Assembly (NCBI GenBank): GCA_949710005.1
Contig: OX453282.1
Coordinates: forward strand, 20,496,725 to 20,560,724
Direction: 5' to 3'
Source of the DNA: Ricordea florida
Taxonomy: Eukaryota > Cnidaria > Anthozoa > Corallimorpharia > Ricordeidae
DNA: 64,000 nt
The notes under the pieces were generated by a model. It saw only the letters and a list, made by a program, of their open reading frames with translations. It made no database searches and was not told where the DNA came from. Position 1 is the first letter of the stretch; each line of letters starts with the position of its first letter. Below are positions 50,865 through 58,519 of this stretch, piece after piece. The translations under genes and the position numbers were made by a program.

Positions 50865-50893
50865 CCGCCGGAAGGCGGGGCCCAGCTTCGCTG
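50865..50893. repeat. GC-rich double hairpin, intergenic
   Basis: CCGCC-GGAA-GGCGG, linker GGCC, CAGC-TTC-GCTG, between two genes; missing from the matching site in element 1. Confidence 0.8.
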
Positions 50894-50943
50894 AATACCA
50901 GCAAAACAATTAAATCCCACATCAGTTCTTTCATATGAAATTT

Positions 50944-51466
50944 TCAGTGTTCTCGACCGGTTCTTTCCCTCCCTTCTGTCAGGTCCTTTAATATTTCCGC
51001 TCGAACCTCTGTTCTTATCTGATTCATATTTAAGTTTTTTTCTGTATCTTTCCTGTTTTTTTGGCGGATTTCTAGTTTTAGTTTTTCAAACTTATCCACC
51101 TCTGATAAAATTAGAGAAAATTCTTGGTCGGATATAGCGTTATCTTTTAGAGCCTTTGAAACCAAGTCGTGAATAGTGTTTACTTTTGCTTTTGCTAGAG
51201 AAACTGTCTGTTCATGTTTACTAACTTTATGTGAAAGTCTTTTAGAAGCAGCACCTAATCCAACTGATATTCCCCAACAAATACCTCCCACAGCTCCTAA
51301 TGGTATACCAACAACAGCACCAAACATCCTCGTAATGTTTAATTTCCTTTTGAAGATTATGTAATACTTCACACGACTTTTGTAGTCTGAAATTAACCAC
51401 CTGAAATGAGGAACTCGGGTCTGAATTAACAGGCACATTAGGATAAATTCTATTGTAGTCATCCAT
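50944..51466 (-). pseudogene. Broken 204-aa membrane protein homologue (internal deletion)
   Basis: The start MDDYNRIYPNVPVNSD reads to LQKEIKHYEDV and then leaves frame. The other frame continues GAVVGIPLGAVGG to the normal C-terminus (ending RERTGREH). Against element 1 about 110 bp (its 13807-13916) are missing, which removes the first hydrophobic segment and shifts the frame. The promoter box (51491-51500) remains. Confidence 0.8.
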
Positions 51467-51541
51467 ATTGTATTTTACTGATCAACAAGATATCTTTAGA
51501 CCCCTTTAGGACCGAGAAGAAAATCGATACGAATACGTACG

Positions 51542-52759
51542 TTACTTTCTCTTCTTTACCCTTTCCACAAAATATAGAACAACAGCCATTATCAACAACC
51601 AAGCATTTTTACCTAAAAAGCTAATGACCTCGCCCGCTGTTTTGAATAGAAAGCTTACAATCGCCCCAACCATTCCTGGTAATATTTCACCTAGTTTTTT
51701 ACCGAGAGCTTTCAAACCATTTCCAACACCTTTTCCTAAAGTAGATAATCCTTTTGAAAGATGAGAAACGATAACACCAATAACAACACCAACAGCACTC
51801 ACAACTGCAAATACTGTAAAACCATACTTTTTGAAGATAGCCTTCACACGTTCTCGTAATGGTAGATTTTTAAGTATTTCTTCATTTTTACTCTCCATAT
51901 CAGCTATTTGTTCTTGATTTAAAATTCTCTGCTTTCTCAATAGTTCTTCAAATTTATTAACCCTATCTTGCAAACGATCTCTACTTTGTTCTAGATTTTT
52001 TAAATTTGATAATCCTCTTTTATTTTTTTCTAACTCATCTTTGTATCGATTCAATTCAACTTTAAGTTTTTCAACCTCTATTTTAGATTCTATCTTCTGT
52101 TTAACTGCCTCATCTAAATAGCTTTCTGTTTCCGCGATTCTGGTTTGATGTTCCTCGATTATTCTTCGCTTCTCTTTATCATTATTAATATAAATTTGTC
52201 TCTCAAAGTCATTTGTTTCCACTACTCTTCTTAAACCTTCTAATGCATTATTTAAATCCTTAATTTTTTCATTCTTTTCATTCAAATCATCAATTAGTTT
52301 ATTATTATTTATAATAAGAGTCTGAGAATCAATACCAATTGCTCTCTTAATTTTAAAAGGAAGTGTTTCAAAATTTTTTACCAAATCCCCATTAGAGTCA
52401 ATGAGTAAATGCTCAATACTTCTAGGGTTATCAGTCAATATAACCCATACCGCCCCCTCGTCATCGATTCTTGCAGCGAATGGTGAATTTAGTGGGTCGA
52501 AATTGTAGAACTTTTCTTTTATCTTTTGTAAAGCTCGCGACCTATTGTCTTCTTCACTTTCATTAATCGGTGGAGGTTCTTTATCATAATAATCATCACC
52601 TCTCACACCGCTAAACGAGGTTTCTGCCTCCTCATCATCAGGGTTAATTACACTAGTGGTGGATGATATTGTATCCATTTTTATAGCTTCTTTATCATCA
52701 TCATCATCTAGATCTGCCGGTTCAAATTTTGGTATTAATGGTTCTTCTGCTTCCGCCAT
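51542..52759 (-). CDS. Coiled-coil protein with membrane-active C-terminal region (405 aa)
   Basis: Homologue of 14079-15308. The N-terminal half is acidic (DLDDDDDKEA) and quite different. The coiled coil (about 150-295) and especially the C-terminal region (GFTVFAVVSAVGVVIGVIVS, LGKGVGNGLKALGKKLGEIL) are conserved. This uneven conservation points to a constrained membrane-interacting end and a variable N-terminus. AATCTTTAGA on the + strand (the box) lies 26 nt upstream at 52785-52794. Confidence 0.8.
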   Translation of the reverse strand: MAEAEEPLIPKFEPADLDDDDDKEAIKMDTISSTTSVINPDDEEAETSFSGVRGDDYYDKEPPPINESEEDNRSRALQKIKEKFYNFDPLNSPFAARIDDEGAVWVILTDNPRSIEHLLIDSNGDLVKNFETLPFKIKRAIGIDSQTLIINNNKLIDDLNEKNEKIKDLNNALEGLRRVVETNDFERQIYINNDKEKRRIIEEHQTRIAETESYLDEAVKQKIESKIEVEKLKVELNRYKDELEKNKRGLSNLKNLEQSRDRLQDRVNKFEELLRKQRILNQEQIADMESKNEEILKNLPLRERVKAIFKKYGFTVFAVVSAVGVVIGVIVSHLSKGLSTLGKGVGNGLKALGKKLGEILPGMVGAIVSFLFKTAGEVISFLGKNAWLLIMAVVLYFVERVKKRK

Positions 52760-52784
52760 GATTTTTTTTTACTCAACAGTAATA

Positions 52785-52794
52785 AATCTTTAGA
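52785..52794 (-). promoter_or_regulatory. TCTAAAGATT box of the 405-aa gene
   Basis: 26 nt before the ATG at 52759; identical to the box at 15331-15340 of element 1. Confidence 0.6.
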
Positions 52795-52862
52795 CCTAAA
52801 AGTTATGTTTGTAAATTATAAAAAATGAAAAAATGATTTAAATAAAATTAAAAAATATAACA

Positions 52863-53182
52863 ATGGAATTTAAAATGTTTAATAATTTAAAGGATTTTAG
52901 TGAACATATTTGGTTTGATACCCTAAGAAAAATTAGTAAAGAAAGAATAATTACAACCGACAACATGTTATTGTTAAGAAATATAGCCGTTGAATTAAAA
53001 GATAAAGAAAAAACTAAAAGAATTATTTGAAATAGTTAAAATGATTGATATTAGTCTTGATCCTCCCCTAAAATCCTTTAAGAAAGTAAAAACATTAAAA
53101 AAGCAAAAATAGAAAAAATGTTAAAGTTATTGGGTGATGATATTAAAAGCGAAACTTGGGGTGAACATGTATTAAATATATA
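52863..53182 (+). pseudogene. Small decayed ORF in place of the ssDNA-binding-like gene
   Basis: ATG at 52863 (MEFKMFNNLKDFSEHIWFD) is open for 55 codons to a TGA at 53028. Reading continues sensibly in shifted frames past 53030 (FEIVKMIDISLDPP) and 53118, ending WGEHVLNI at about 53182. At least two frame breaks are needed. It has no similarity I can see to the 274-aa protein of element 1. Identity unknown. Confidence 0.55.
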
Positions 53183-53204
53183 AATAATGTGATATTTATG
53201 CTTT

Positions 53205-53234
53205 AATTATAAAACAATTAATGTTTTTATAATT
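53205..53234. terminator. Hairpin between convergent genes (element 2, middle)
   Basis: AATTATAAAAC (53205-53215) and GTTTTTATAATT (53223-53234), overlapping the stop of the - strand gene. Different sequence but same position as the other convergent-end hairpins. Confidence 0.5.
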
Positions 53235-53686
53235 TAAAATAATTTACTAACTGCATACCCCAACGCCAACATTCCTCCTCCTACATATGCCATTTCACCC
53301 ATCTTTTGATTTTCACTTGGTCTATAATAATCCGCAAAGCGGGGCTCTTTCATAGTTTCAGAGAATTTTGGTTCATGCATTTCAGCGAAGCTGGTCCCGA
53401 TCTTCGATCGGCTTTGACTGTACAAGTTAAAAGCTTCATCGGTATTCGAAATATTTTTTGAAGCTTGGTATTTATCATATTTTTGTTTTACTTTCCAATC
53501 AATTAGTTTCTGTCTTTTTTCCTGATATTCAGCATAATCTCTTTGGTATTTTTCCATTGCTTTATCGTGTCGTATTCGTTCTGTATCTGTTTTATCACCT
53601 GAGAGATATTTTGCAAGATATGATCCACCAACAAAGGCGGTTGCATTCAATACGGCTCCACCAAACATCATTGCTATTGCTGCCAT
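53234..53686 (-). CDS. Small membrane/virion-type protein (150 aa)
   Basis: Homologue of 16292-16714 with the same hydrophobic ends (MAAIAMMFGGAVLNATAFVG; GGGMLALGYAVSKLF) and NTDEAFNLY motif. It is 10 residues longer: SRSKIGTSFAEM is encoded by the double hairpin 53383-53411, and KEPRFADYYRPS follows a second hairpin CCGC-AAA-GCGG (53332-53342). The insertions keep the frame open. Confidence 0.78.
   Translation of the reverse strand: MAAIAMMFGGAVLNATAFVGGSYLAKYLSGDKTDTERIRHDKAMEKYQRDYAEYQEKRQKLIDWKVKQKYDKYQASKNISNTDEAFNLYSQSRSKIGTSFAEMHEPKFSETMKEPRFADYYRPSENQKMGEMAYVGGGMLALGYAVSKLF
53383..53411. repeat. GC-rich double-hairpin insertion inside an ORF
   Basis: CAGC-GAA-GCTG, linker GTC, CCGATC-TTC-GATCGG. 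Same site as 16409-16435 in element 1 but different stems. Confidence 0.82.
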
Positions 53687-53714
53687 GTTTTCGCGTAGCG
53701 GGTAGGTCTATAAA

Positions 53715-53740
53715 CCAGCTTTGCTGGACCGGCGAAGCCG
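53715..53740. repeat. GC-rich double hairpin, intergenic
   Basis: CCAGC-TTT-GCTGG, overlap AC, CGGC-GAA-GCCG, between two genes. Single hairpins CGC-GTA-GCG (53692-53700) and a CTCGCTTCGCTCAG segment (about 53767) flank it. In element 1 the two genes here are only 2 bp apart. Confidence 0.8.
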
Positions 53741-53776
53741 ATAAATCCTTAATTTGAGGTTCCTCCCTCGCTTCGC

Positions 53777-53995
53777 TCAGTTCGGTAAAATCTTTTGATC
53801 TTCTAAGTATGTTTTAAGATACATACTACCAGATAGAACAGCTACCCATTTTGCATAATTTGTAATACTTGAGGATGGGTCATTCATAAATGATTCTTTA
53901 AGAGCCTTTTTAGCTACATATCCAACTCCAGCAGCTAATCCAATAATCACCGCCGAATCAGTAACAGTTTTCACAAGTTTATTTTCGCTTGACAT
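53777..53995 (-). CDS. Small two-helix membrane protein (72 aa)
   Basis: Near-identical to 16717-16935 (MSSENKLVKTVTDSAVIIG ... DQKILPN). The gap to the next gene (53686) is about 90 bp and is filled by GC-rich hairpin sequence, against 2 bp in element 1. Function is unknown. Confidence 0.78.
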   Translation of the reverse strand: MSSENKLVKTVTDSAVIIGLAAGVGYVAKKALKESFMNDPSSSITNYAKWVAVLSGSMYLKTYLEDQKILPN

Positions 53996-54028
53996 GATTT
54001 ATAAGATACTTTACCTACCCTTTAAATC

Positions 54029-54511
54029 TTATAACATTCCTATTTTCGGCGGGGCAGGTCCCACGGATTTAGGTTGTGATTGTAAATCAGGTATTCGAGT
54101 TTCTTCAGTTTGTCTCCTCACTTCAATCTGTTGTGTTCCCCTCTGTGAACTGTATCTCATATACATGTCAAATGCTGTAAACCCTATTCCAATAATGGAT
54201 AAAACAGTAGTAAAAGATAGCTCTGGAAGCCATGCTTTTGTGGTTTCTTCTTCATTAGAATTTTCTTCATGTTTAATATTCTCCTGTTCTTTTTCTCGTT
54301 TCATTTGCTCCTCGGCTCGTAGGGTCTCTCTAGCTAATGCTTCTTTCGCTTTTTTATTATATTCAGCTAATTTCTTACCGGCAGCAACCTTTTTAGGATC
54401 TTTGTACCTCTTTTTTGAAGCATTACCTTCAGTTTTTTGCTCTTGCTCTTTTAGCGGATCCGCTGTAATTTGCTCAACACCTCCGGTTCTTTCTTCTACT
54501 TCTTCAGTCAT
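54029..54511 (-). CDS. Charged-helix protein with one membrane segment (160 aa)
   Basis: Homologue of 17046-17522 with the KDPKKVAAGKKLAEYNKKAK helix and the hydrophobic segment LPELSFTTVLSIIGIGFTAF conserved. The N-terminus and the tail (ending APPKIGML) vary. It is probably virion-associated (inference). Confidence 0.77.
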   Translation of the reverse strand: MTEEVEERTGGVEQITADPLKEQEQKTEGNASKKRYKDPKKVAAGKKLAEYNKKAKEALARETLRAEEQMKREKEQENIKHEENSNEEETTKAWLPELSFTTVLSIIGIGFTAFDMYMRYSSQRGTQQIEVRRQTEETRIPDLQSQPKSVGPAPPKIGML

Positions 54512-54570
54512 TATTATTTATTTCCAAAAGTAAAGAATCTTTAAATCAGTTGTGCTCAGTTGTGTTATAA

Positions 54571-54723
54571 TTATTCCGTATTTTGTTCTTTTAGCATCTC
54601 AATATCTTTTATAATTTCTTTAATTTTTTGGTTTCTATGATCTATTATCCTTACAGCATCTTCAATCGCTTTAATAGATTTCTTTATAATTTCTTTATTT
54701 CTTTGTTCAACTTCTTTTATCAT
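54571..54723 (-). CDS. Small helical ORF (50 aa), only in element 2
   Basis: ATG at 54723, stop TAA at 54571. The product is a Lys/Glu/Ile-rich single helix or coiled coil (MIKEVEQRNKEIIKKSIKAI start). Directly upstream lies AAAGTAAAGAATCTTTAAAT, also found 210 bp away upstream of the 160-aa gene. A local duplication of the promoter region thus seems to have supplied this ORF with its own box. No counterpart exists in element 1. Real coding status is uncertain. Confidence 0.5.
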   Translation of the reverse strand: MIKEVEQRNKEIIKKSIKAIEDAVRIIDHRNQKIKEIIKDIEMLKEQNTE

Positions 54724-54755
54724 TATTTTATTTCACAAAGTAAAGAATCTTTAAA

Positions 54756-55415
54756 TCAGTTGTGCTCAGTTATATACTCAGTTGTGTTAGAATCGTCTGT
54801 AATTGTCCTTGTAACTTGTTGTATTTCTGCTCGAAGAGCAGGCCCAGCTTCGCTGATTTTACCTATTTTAACATGTTTAGCAACCTGGAATAGTCCGCTA
54901 GCAAGTGTTGCCAATCTTCCTGCTTTCAATGCTAAGAGACCTACAATGTTTGTCAGTTCGCGATTAACCAAATCATCATTTTTCAAATCATCACAAAGAG
55001 CTTTTATATCATCTACAGGAACCATGTAAGAAATAACTTTAGAAACTAATTGAAGAGATGAATCTACCAACCCACCATTAATTTTCTTACCCAATACTGC
55101 CTGATATCGATTATAATATTTTTCAATTTCTTTTACCGTTAATTTTTTTATATCACCAAGACTCATATCAACCCCTAAATATTCCTTTGTTGTTCCAAGA
55201 GCTGCGAGAATAGCTAGTGATTCTTGTTTTTCGGCTACGCCGGTCTTTAGACTTATTTCAAGTTCATTATCATCATTATCTTTTACCTCATCTTTTACAT
55301 CACTAATATCGGCGGAGCCGGGCCCGCCTTCCAGGCGGATATCCTTCGGGCTGGCGGAGCCAATATAATCTTCAACTTCCGCCAAAGGCGGGGAGGACTT
55401 CGTCCGATCTGCCAT
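54756..55415 (-). CDS. Conserved helical protein of the structural block (219 aa)
   Basis: Homologue of 17559-18101. The core is kept (LAILAALGTTKEYLGVDMSL, KEIEKYYNRYQAVLG). It is longer because of GC-rich hairpin insertions: 55379-55405 (residues near the start), 55310-55361 (SPKDIRLEGGPGSADIS), 55232-55242 (TGVAEK) and 54828-54855 near the C-terminus (EAGPALRAE). All leave the frame open. This is the most insertion-rich gene of the window. Confidence 0.78.
   Translation of the reverse strand: MADRTKSSPPLAEVEDYIGSASPKDIRLEGGPGSADISDVKDEVKDNDDNELEISLKTGVAEKQESLAILAALGTTKEYLGVDMSLGDIKKLTVKEIEKYYNRYQAVLGKKINGGLVDSSLQLVSKVISYMVPVDDIKALCDDLKNDDLVNRELTNIVGLLALKAGRLATLASGLFQVAKHVKIGKISEAGPALRAEIQQVTRTITDDSNTTEYITEHN
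54828..54855. repeat. GC-rich double hairpin inside the 219-aa ORF (C-terminal)
   Basis: TGCTC-GAA-GAGCA, linker GGCC, CAGC-TTC-GCTG. Confidence 0.8.
55310..55361. repeat. GC-rich triple-hairpin cluster inside the 219-aa ORF
   Basis: CGGC-GGA-GCCG, then CCGCC-TTCCA-GGCGG, then GGC-GGA-GCC at the right edge. Confidence 0.8.
55379..55405. repeat. GC-rich double hairpin near the 219-aa start
   Basis: CCGCC-AAA-GGCGG, linker GGA, GGAC-TTC-GTCC. Confidence 0.8.
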
Positions 55416-55452
55416 TTTACAATTTTCTAATAATACAAAGATTCTTTTGAAA

Positions 55453-55476
55453 CGGCTTTGCCGACCAGCTACGCTG
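55453..55476. repeat. GC-rich double hairpin at the ATPase 3' end
   Basis: CGGC-TTT-GCCG, linker AC, CAGC-TAC-GCTG. It overlaps the last codons of the ATPase, which ends -VISA instead of -VI as in element 1. Confidence 0.8.
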
Positions 55477-56101
55477 AAATCACCTCAGGGATCTCCAAAT
55501 AACATTGGAATGGATAACGTAAACACAGACAGAGTCTAGAATATTTTTCAGTTTTCAGTAGTTGTACAAACTTTTTACTAGTTTCAGGGTCTAAATCACC
55601 CCCATAATCTTCGAAAAACATCTTCATACCCTTCTGTGATGGATTATGGAATGAGACCACACAAGCTACATTTTCACGGAATGGTTTTGCTATCGATGTT
55701 AATTGTTGAGTTAGGACCCACATTGATAATCCATGATGCCTTCCAGAAAATGCTAAATCAATAAACTTGTTTGATCGTTTTTTCAGATCATTCGAAACGG
55801 CACAATCGTCTAAAATTATTAGTGTATTTGTTCCTGAAAATAAAGTTTGACAATCAGTTAATAATTCATTAATCTCATCAATGTTACTAGCATCTGGTGA
55901 TAATACAAAGAAACGTTTATCTCCTCTAGCAAAATTATGATATGTTTTATTTTTAGAATAAGTTGGGCATATTAAAACAATGAATTCAAACAATTTTCGA
56001 AATGGGCCTCGTAGTTGATCTATGATGTACTTTGTCTTTCCACAATTTGTTGGGCCTGTTATAATGCAGTGAAAAGGAATTTTATCTCGTAATTCTTCCA
56101 T
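55469..56101 (-). CDS. Genome-packaging ATPase (FtsK/HerA, A32-like)
   Basis: 210-aa homologue of 18128-18754 with the same Walker A (GPTNCGKT), Walker B (LIILDD) and SGRHHGLSMWVLTQQL. The two residues at the C-terminus come from a GC-rich hairpin. Here the capsid gene ends about 90 bp upstream, with hairpin-rich sequence (56115-56187) in between, against 7 bp in element 1. Confidence 0.93.
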   Translation of the reverse strand: MEELRDKIPFHCIITGPTNCGKTKYIIDQLRGPFRKLFEFIVLICPTYSKNKTYHNFARGDKRFFVLSPDASNIDEINELLTDCQTLFSGTNTLIILDDCAVSNDLKKRSNKFIDLAFSGRHHGLSMWVLTQQLTSIAKPFRENVACVVSFHNPSQKGMKMFFEDYGGDLDPETSKKFVQLLKTEKYSRLCLCLRYPFQCYLEIPEVISA

Positions 56102-56160
56102 CTTTTCTTTTTCAGCGAAGCGGAGAGGTCTTTAGACTGATTAACTAAGTTCTTCCCTTT

Positions 56161-56187
56161 CCGGCTTCGCCGGGGAGAGCTTTGCTC
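56161..56187. repeat. GC-rich double hairpin between capsid and ATPase genes
   Basis: CCGGC-TTC-GCCGG, linker GGA, GAGC-TTT-GCTC. It is almost the reverse complement of the element 1 unit at 19022-19048. Confidence 0.82.
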
Positions 56188-56192
56188 GATTG

Positions 56193-57458
56193 TCAGTACA
56201 TTATTGATCTTAAGTTTGAATTCATAACCTCCATTAACGCATCGGCCACAACAAACATGTAACAAGTTATAATACCAGACCCACCAACTTTTCTTTTCAT
56301 TTCTATTTTTATACCATCTTGTGCGTTGTTTAAGGCTAGACCGCCCCCATGAATACCATTATCTGGATGAGTTCTCAAATCTATCCACAGGGCAAACTTA
56401 TTATTATAAAAATCCTTTTCTTTTACCGACCAACGAGCAAAGCCGGAACGGGAGGAACCAGATGGAAGAATGAAGCGTTTCTTTATTGACTCCCAGAAGT
56501 CTGAAGGTACCATCCCCTTAGAGTAAAAACGGTTTGGCACGCCATTAACATCAATATTAATTGAGGTGAAACCTGGATTTAAAAACCTCTCAGAATTTTT
56601 TTCCCCTGCTGCGTATGGTAATATAAACAAAAATAATATCCCTGTAATTGACCTTCTGGGGAGATTAATATGTTGATTTATAACACCGTCATTAGGTCTG
56701 GATATGGTGAAAGTTTTGTGTAGAGTGACATTCTCGTAAAAAAATCCTTTACCAACCTGATAAGCTGCCTGTGCCTCACGAGCTAAGTATTCGCTTGATA
56801 TACAAGAATATTCCAACTCAAGGTTTGTTATTTTGTAAGTTGGAGTCTTGGTCGCGTCAGAATAAACAACAATATCTTGAACTGGAGCCAGTGTAATCTC
56901 AAAGATTAGTTGATGATCTAATGCCTTTGGATAGAAAACCCCATGATCTTTGAGTATAGGATGATTTAGCGGGATATGGTACTTGGTGTTATGTACTACT
57001 GCAAGAGCCACTTCATTTGCATCTGTGTCTACTTTATCACCTGCATTTGTCCTGAGCTTTCTCATGTTTCTAGAAGAAATACCTTGTTTTAATCTATCCT
57101 CACGTTCTTCATCTGTTAAGAATAAGTCATGATATGTTTGAAATATATCGTATCTTTGAGTATCCTGTAGTGTTTCACCACCAAAAAGAACCCTTAGTCT
57201 AGATACAAGGTTACTACCTACATTATTCACGAGGGTGTTATCTTCATGACCACCAACAGCCAGGTTAAATACTAGATATACACTTCCTGGTACAATCACT
57301 AAATTTTCAGAAAGTTTAGGAATATTTATATATAGTGTTTCTCCCGGATTAGCTGATGAAGGATTTAGTGTAATTCTGTTCAATATTGATTCCGCTTTCA
57401 AACCTAGTGGCTCTCTTGGAATCCTGTTTGGGTTAATTTTTTCAGATACGGTTGTCAT
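56193..57458 (-). CDS. Major capsid protein, double-jelly-roll type (inferred)
   Basis: 421-aa homologue of 18762-20060, nearly the same over most of its length (LNPSSANPGETLYINIPKLS; LFGGETLQDTQRYDIFQTYH; LPRRSITGILFLFILPYA). It is shorter by 11 residues at the loop where element 1 has the in-frame double hairpin (here SGSSRSGFARWS). It starts MTTVSEKINPNRIP. The upstream box 57483-57492 touches the integrase start. Confidence 0.87.
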   Translation of the reverse strand: MTTVSEKINPNRIPREPLGLKAESILNRITLNPSSANPGETLYINIPKLSENLVIVPGSVYLVFNLAVGGHEDNTLVNNVGSNLVSRLRVLFGGETLQDTQRYDIFQTYHDLFLTDEEREDRLKQGISSRNMRKLRTNAGDKVDTDANEVALAVVHNTKYHIPLNHPILKDHGVFYPKALDHQLIFEITLAPVQDIVVYSDATKTPTYKITNLELEYSCISSEYLAREAQAAYQVGKGFFYENVTLHKTFTISRPNDGVINQHINLPRRSITGILFLFILPYAAGEKNSERFLNPGFTSINIDVNGVPNRFYSKGMVPSDFWESIKKRFILPSGSSRSGFARWSVKEKDFYNNKFALWIDLRTHPDNGIHGGGLALNNAQDGIKIEMKRKVGGSGIITCYMFVVADALMEVMNSNLRSIMY

Positions 57459-57482
57459 ATTTATTTTAAGGAAGGGGTGAGT

Positions 57483-57492
57483 AATCTTTAAA
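57483..57492 (-). promoter_or_regulatory. TTTAAAGATT box of the capsid gene, touching the integrase start
   Basis: 25 nt before the capsid ATG (57458); the integrase ATG begins at 57492. Same layout as element 1. Confidence 0.62.
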
Positions 57493-58493
57493 TGAGTAAC
57501 GAAAGCATGTTATCGAAAAATTTTGAGCGGATATATTATTCAACTGATGGATATTGGAAAGGATATTCTGCGATTAATAAATTAGCACAAAAAGCGAAAG
57601 TAAGTGAATATGTAGCAAAACAATGGTTACAAAAACAAGCAATATGGCAAATATATCTGCCGGCTCCAAAATATATTCCAAGGCCACATTGGACTGTAGA
57701 TAAACCTAATCAGATTCACCAAGCAGATTTATTATTTTTACCTCATGATAGGGTTGGAAGAAAAACATATAAATATGCATTAGTTGTGGTTGATATTGCC
57801 TCAAGATATAAAGATGCTGAACCATTAACCTCAAAAGAAAGTCATGAGACATCCAAAGCTTTTGAAAAAATATATTCCAGGAAGTTAAAATATCCTAAAA
57901 CATTAATTGTTGATCCTGGAAGAGAATTTATGGGTGATGTTACAAAACTTATGAATTACCATAATGTAAACATCCAGAGAAGTGAAGCTGGAAACCATAG
58001 AGCTCAGGCATTTGTAGAAAGAGCAAACAGAATATTAGGTGAAAGATTATTTAGTCATCAATATGCACAAGAAATGATTAGTGATGAAAGGTCAAGAGTA
58101 TGGGTAAGACGACTACCTAATATTTTAAAAACTTTGAATAATACACAAACTAGAATAACTGGTAAAGAACCTGATAAAGCTATAAAACTGAAAGAGGTTA
58201 ATATTGAACCTAAAAATTACCTACGGGGGGTGGGTCTTGATGAGGTTAGGCTACCAATTGAGGTTAGTGTTAGATATTTACTTTCTCCTGGAGAACTTGA
58301 GGGTGGTGAACGAAGACGAGCTACGGATCCTATTTGGAGTATTAAGATTTATTACATTTCAGGAAGTAGGGTTTCTCCCAATCAACCAGTTTTATATTTT
58401 TTAAAAGATGGACCAAGACGTGGTTTTGTAAGGGAGGAGATTCAAGTTGTACCAGATGATACTGAGTTACCTCCTGATTTTGTTTTGAAATAA
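57492..58493 (+). CDS. Retroviral-type DDE integrase (rve)
   Basis: 333 aa, same length as the element 1 integrase. Catalytic residues are in HQADLLFL, LIVDPGREFMG and AQAFVERANRIL. The integrase belongs to the conserved part of the two elements, so the switch to unrelated sequence lies between its stop (58493) and the polymerase. No overlap with the polymerase here; a CGGC-AAAA-GCCG hairpin (58506-58517) lies between. Confidence 0.93.
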   Translation: MSNESMLSKNFERIYYSTDGYWKGYSAINKLAQKAKVSEYVAKQWLQKQAIWQIYLPAPKYIPRPHWTVDKPNQIHQADLLFLPHDRVGRKTYKYALVVVDIASRYKDAEPLTSKESHETSKAFEKIYSRKLKYPKTLIVDPGREFMGDVTKLMNYHNVNIQRSEAGNHRAQAFVERANRILGERLFSHQYAQEMISDERSRVWVRRLPNILKTLNNTQTRITGKEPDKAIKLKEVNIEPKNYLRGVGLDEVRLPIEVSVRYLLSPGELEGGERRRATDPIWSIKIYYISGSRVSPNQPVLYFLKDGPRRGFVREEIQVVPDDTELPPDFVLK

Positions 58494-58519
58494 TTTCCTT
58501 CGGACCGGCAAAAGCCGAT

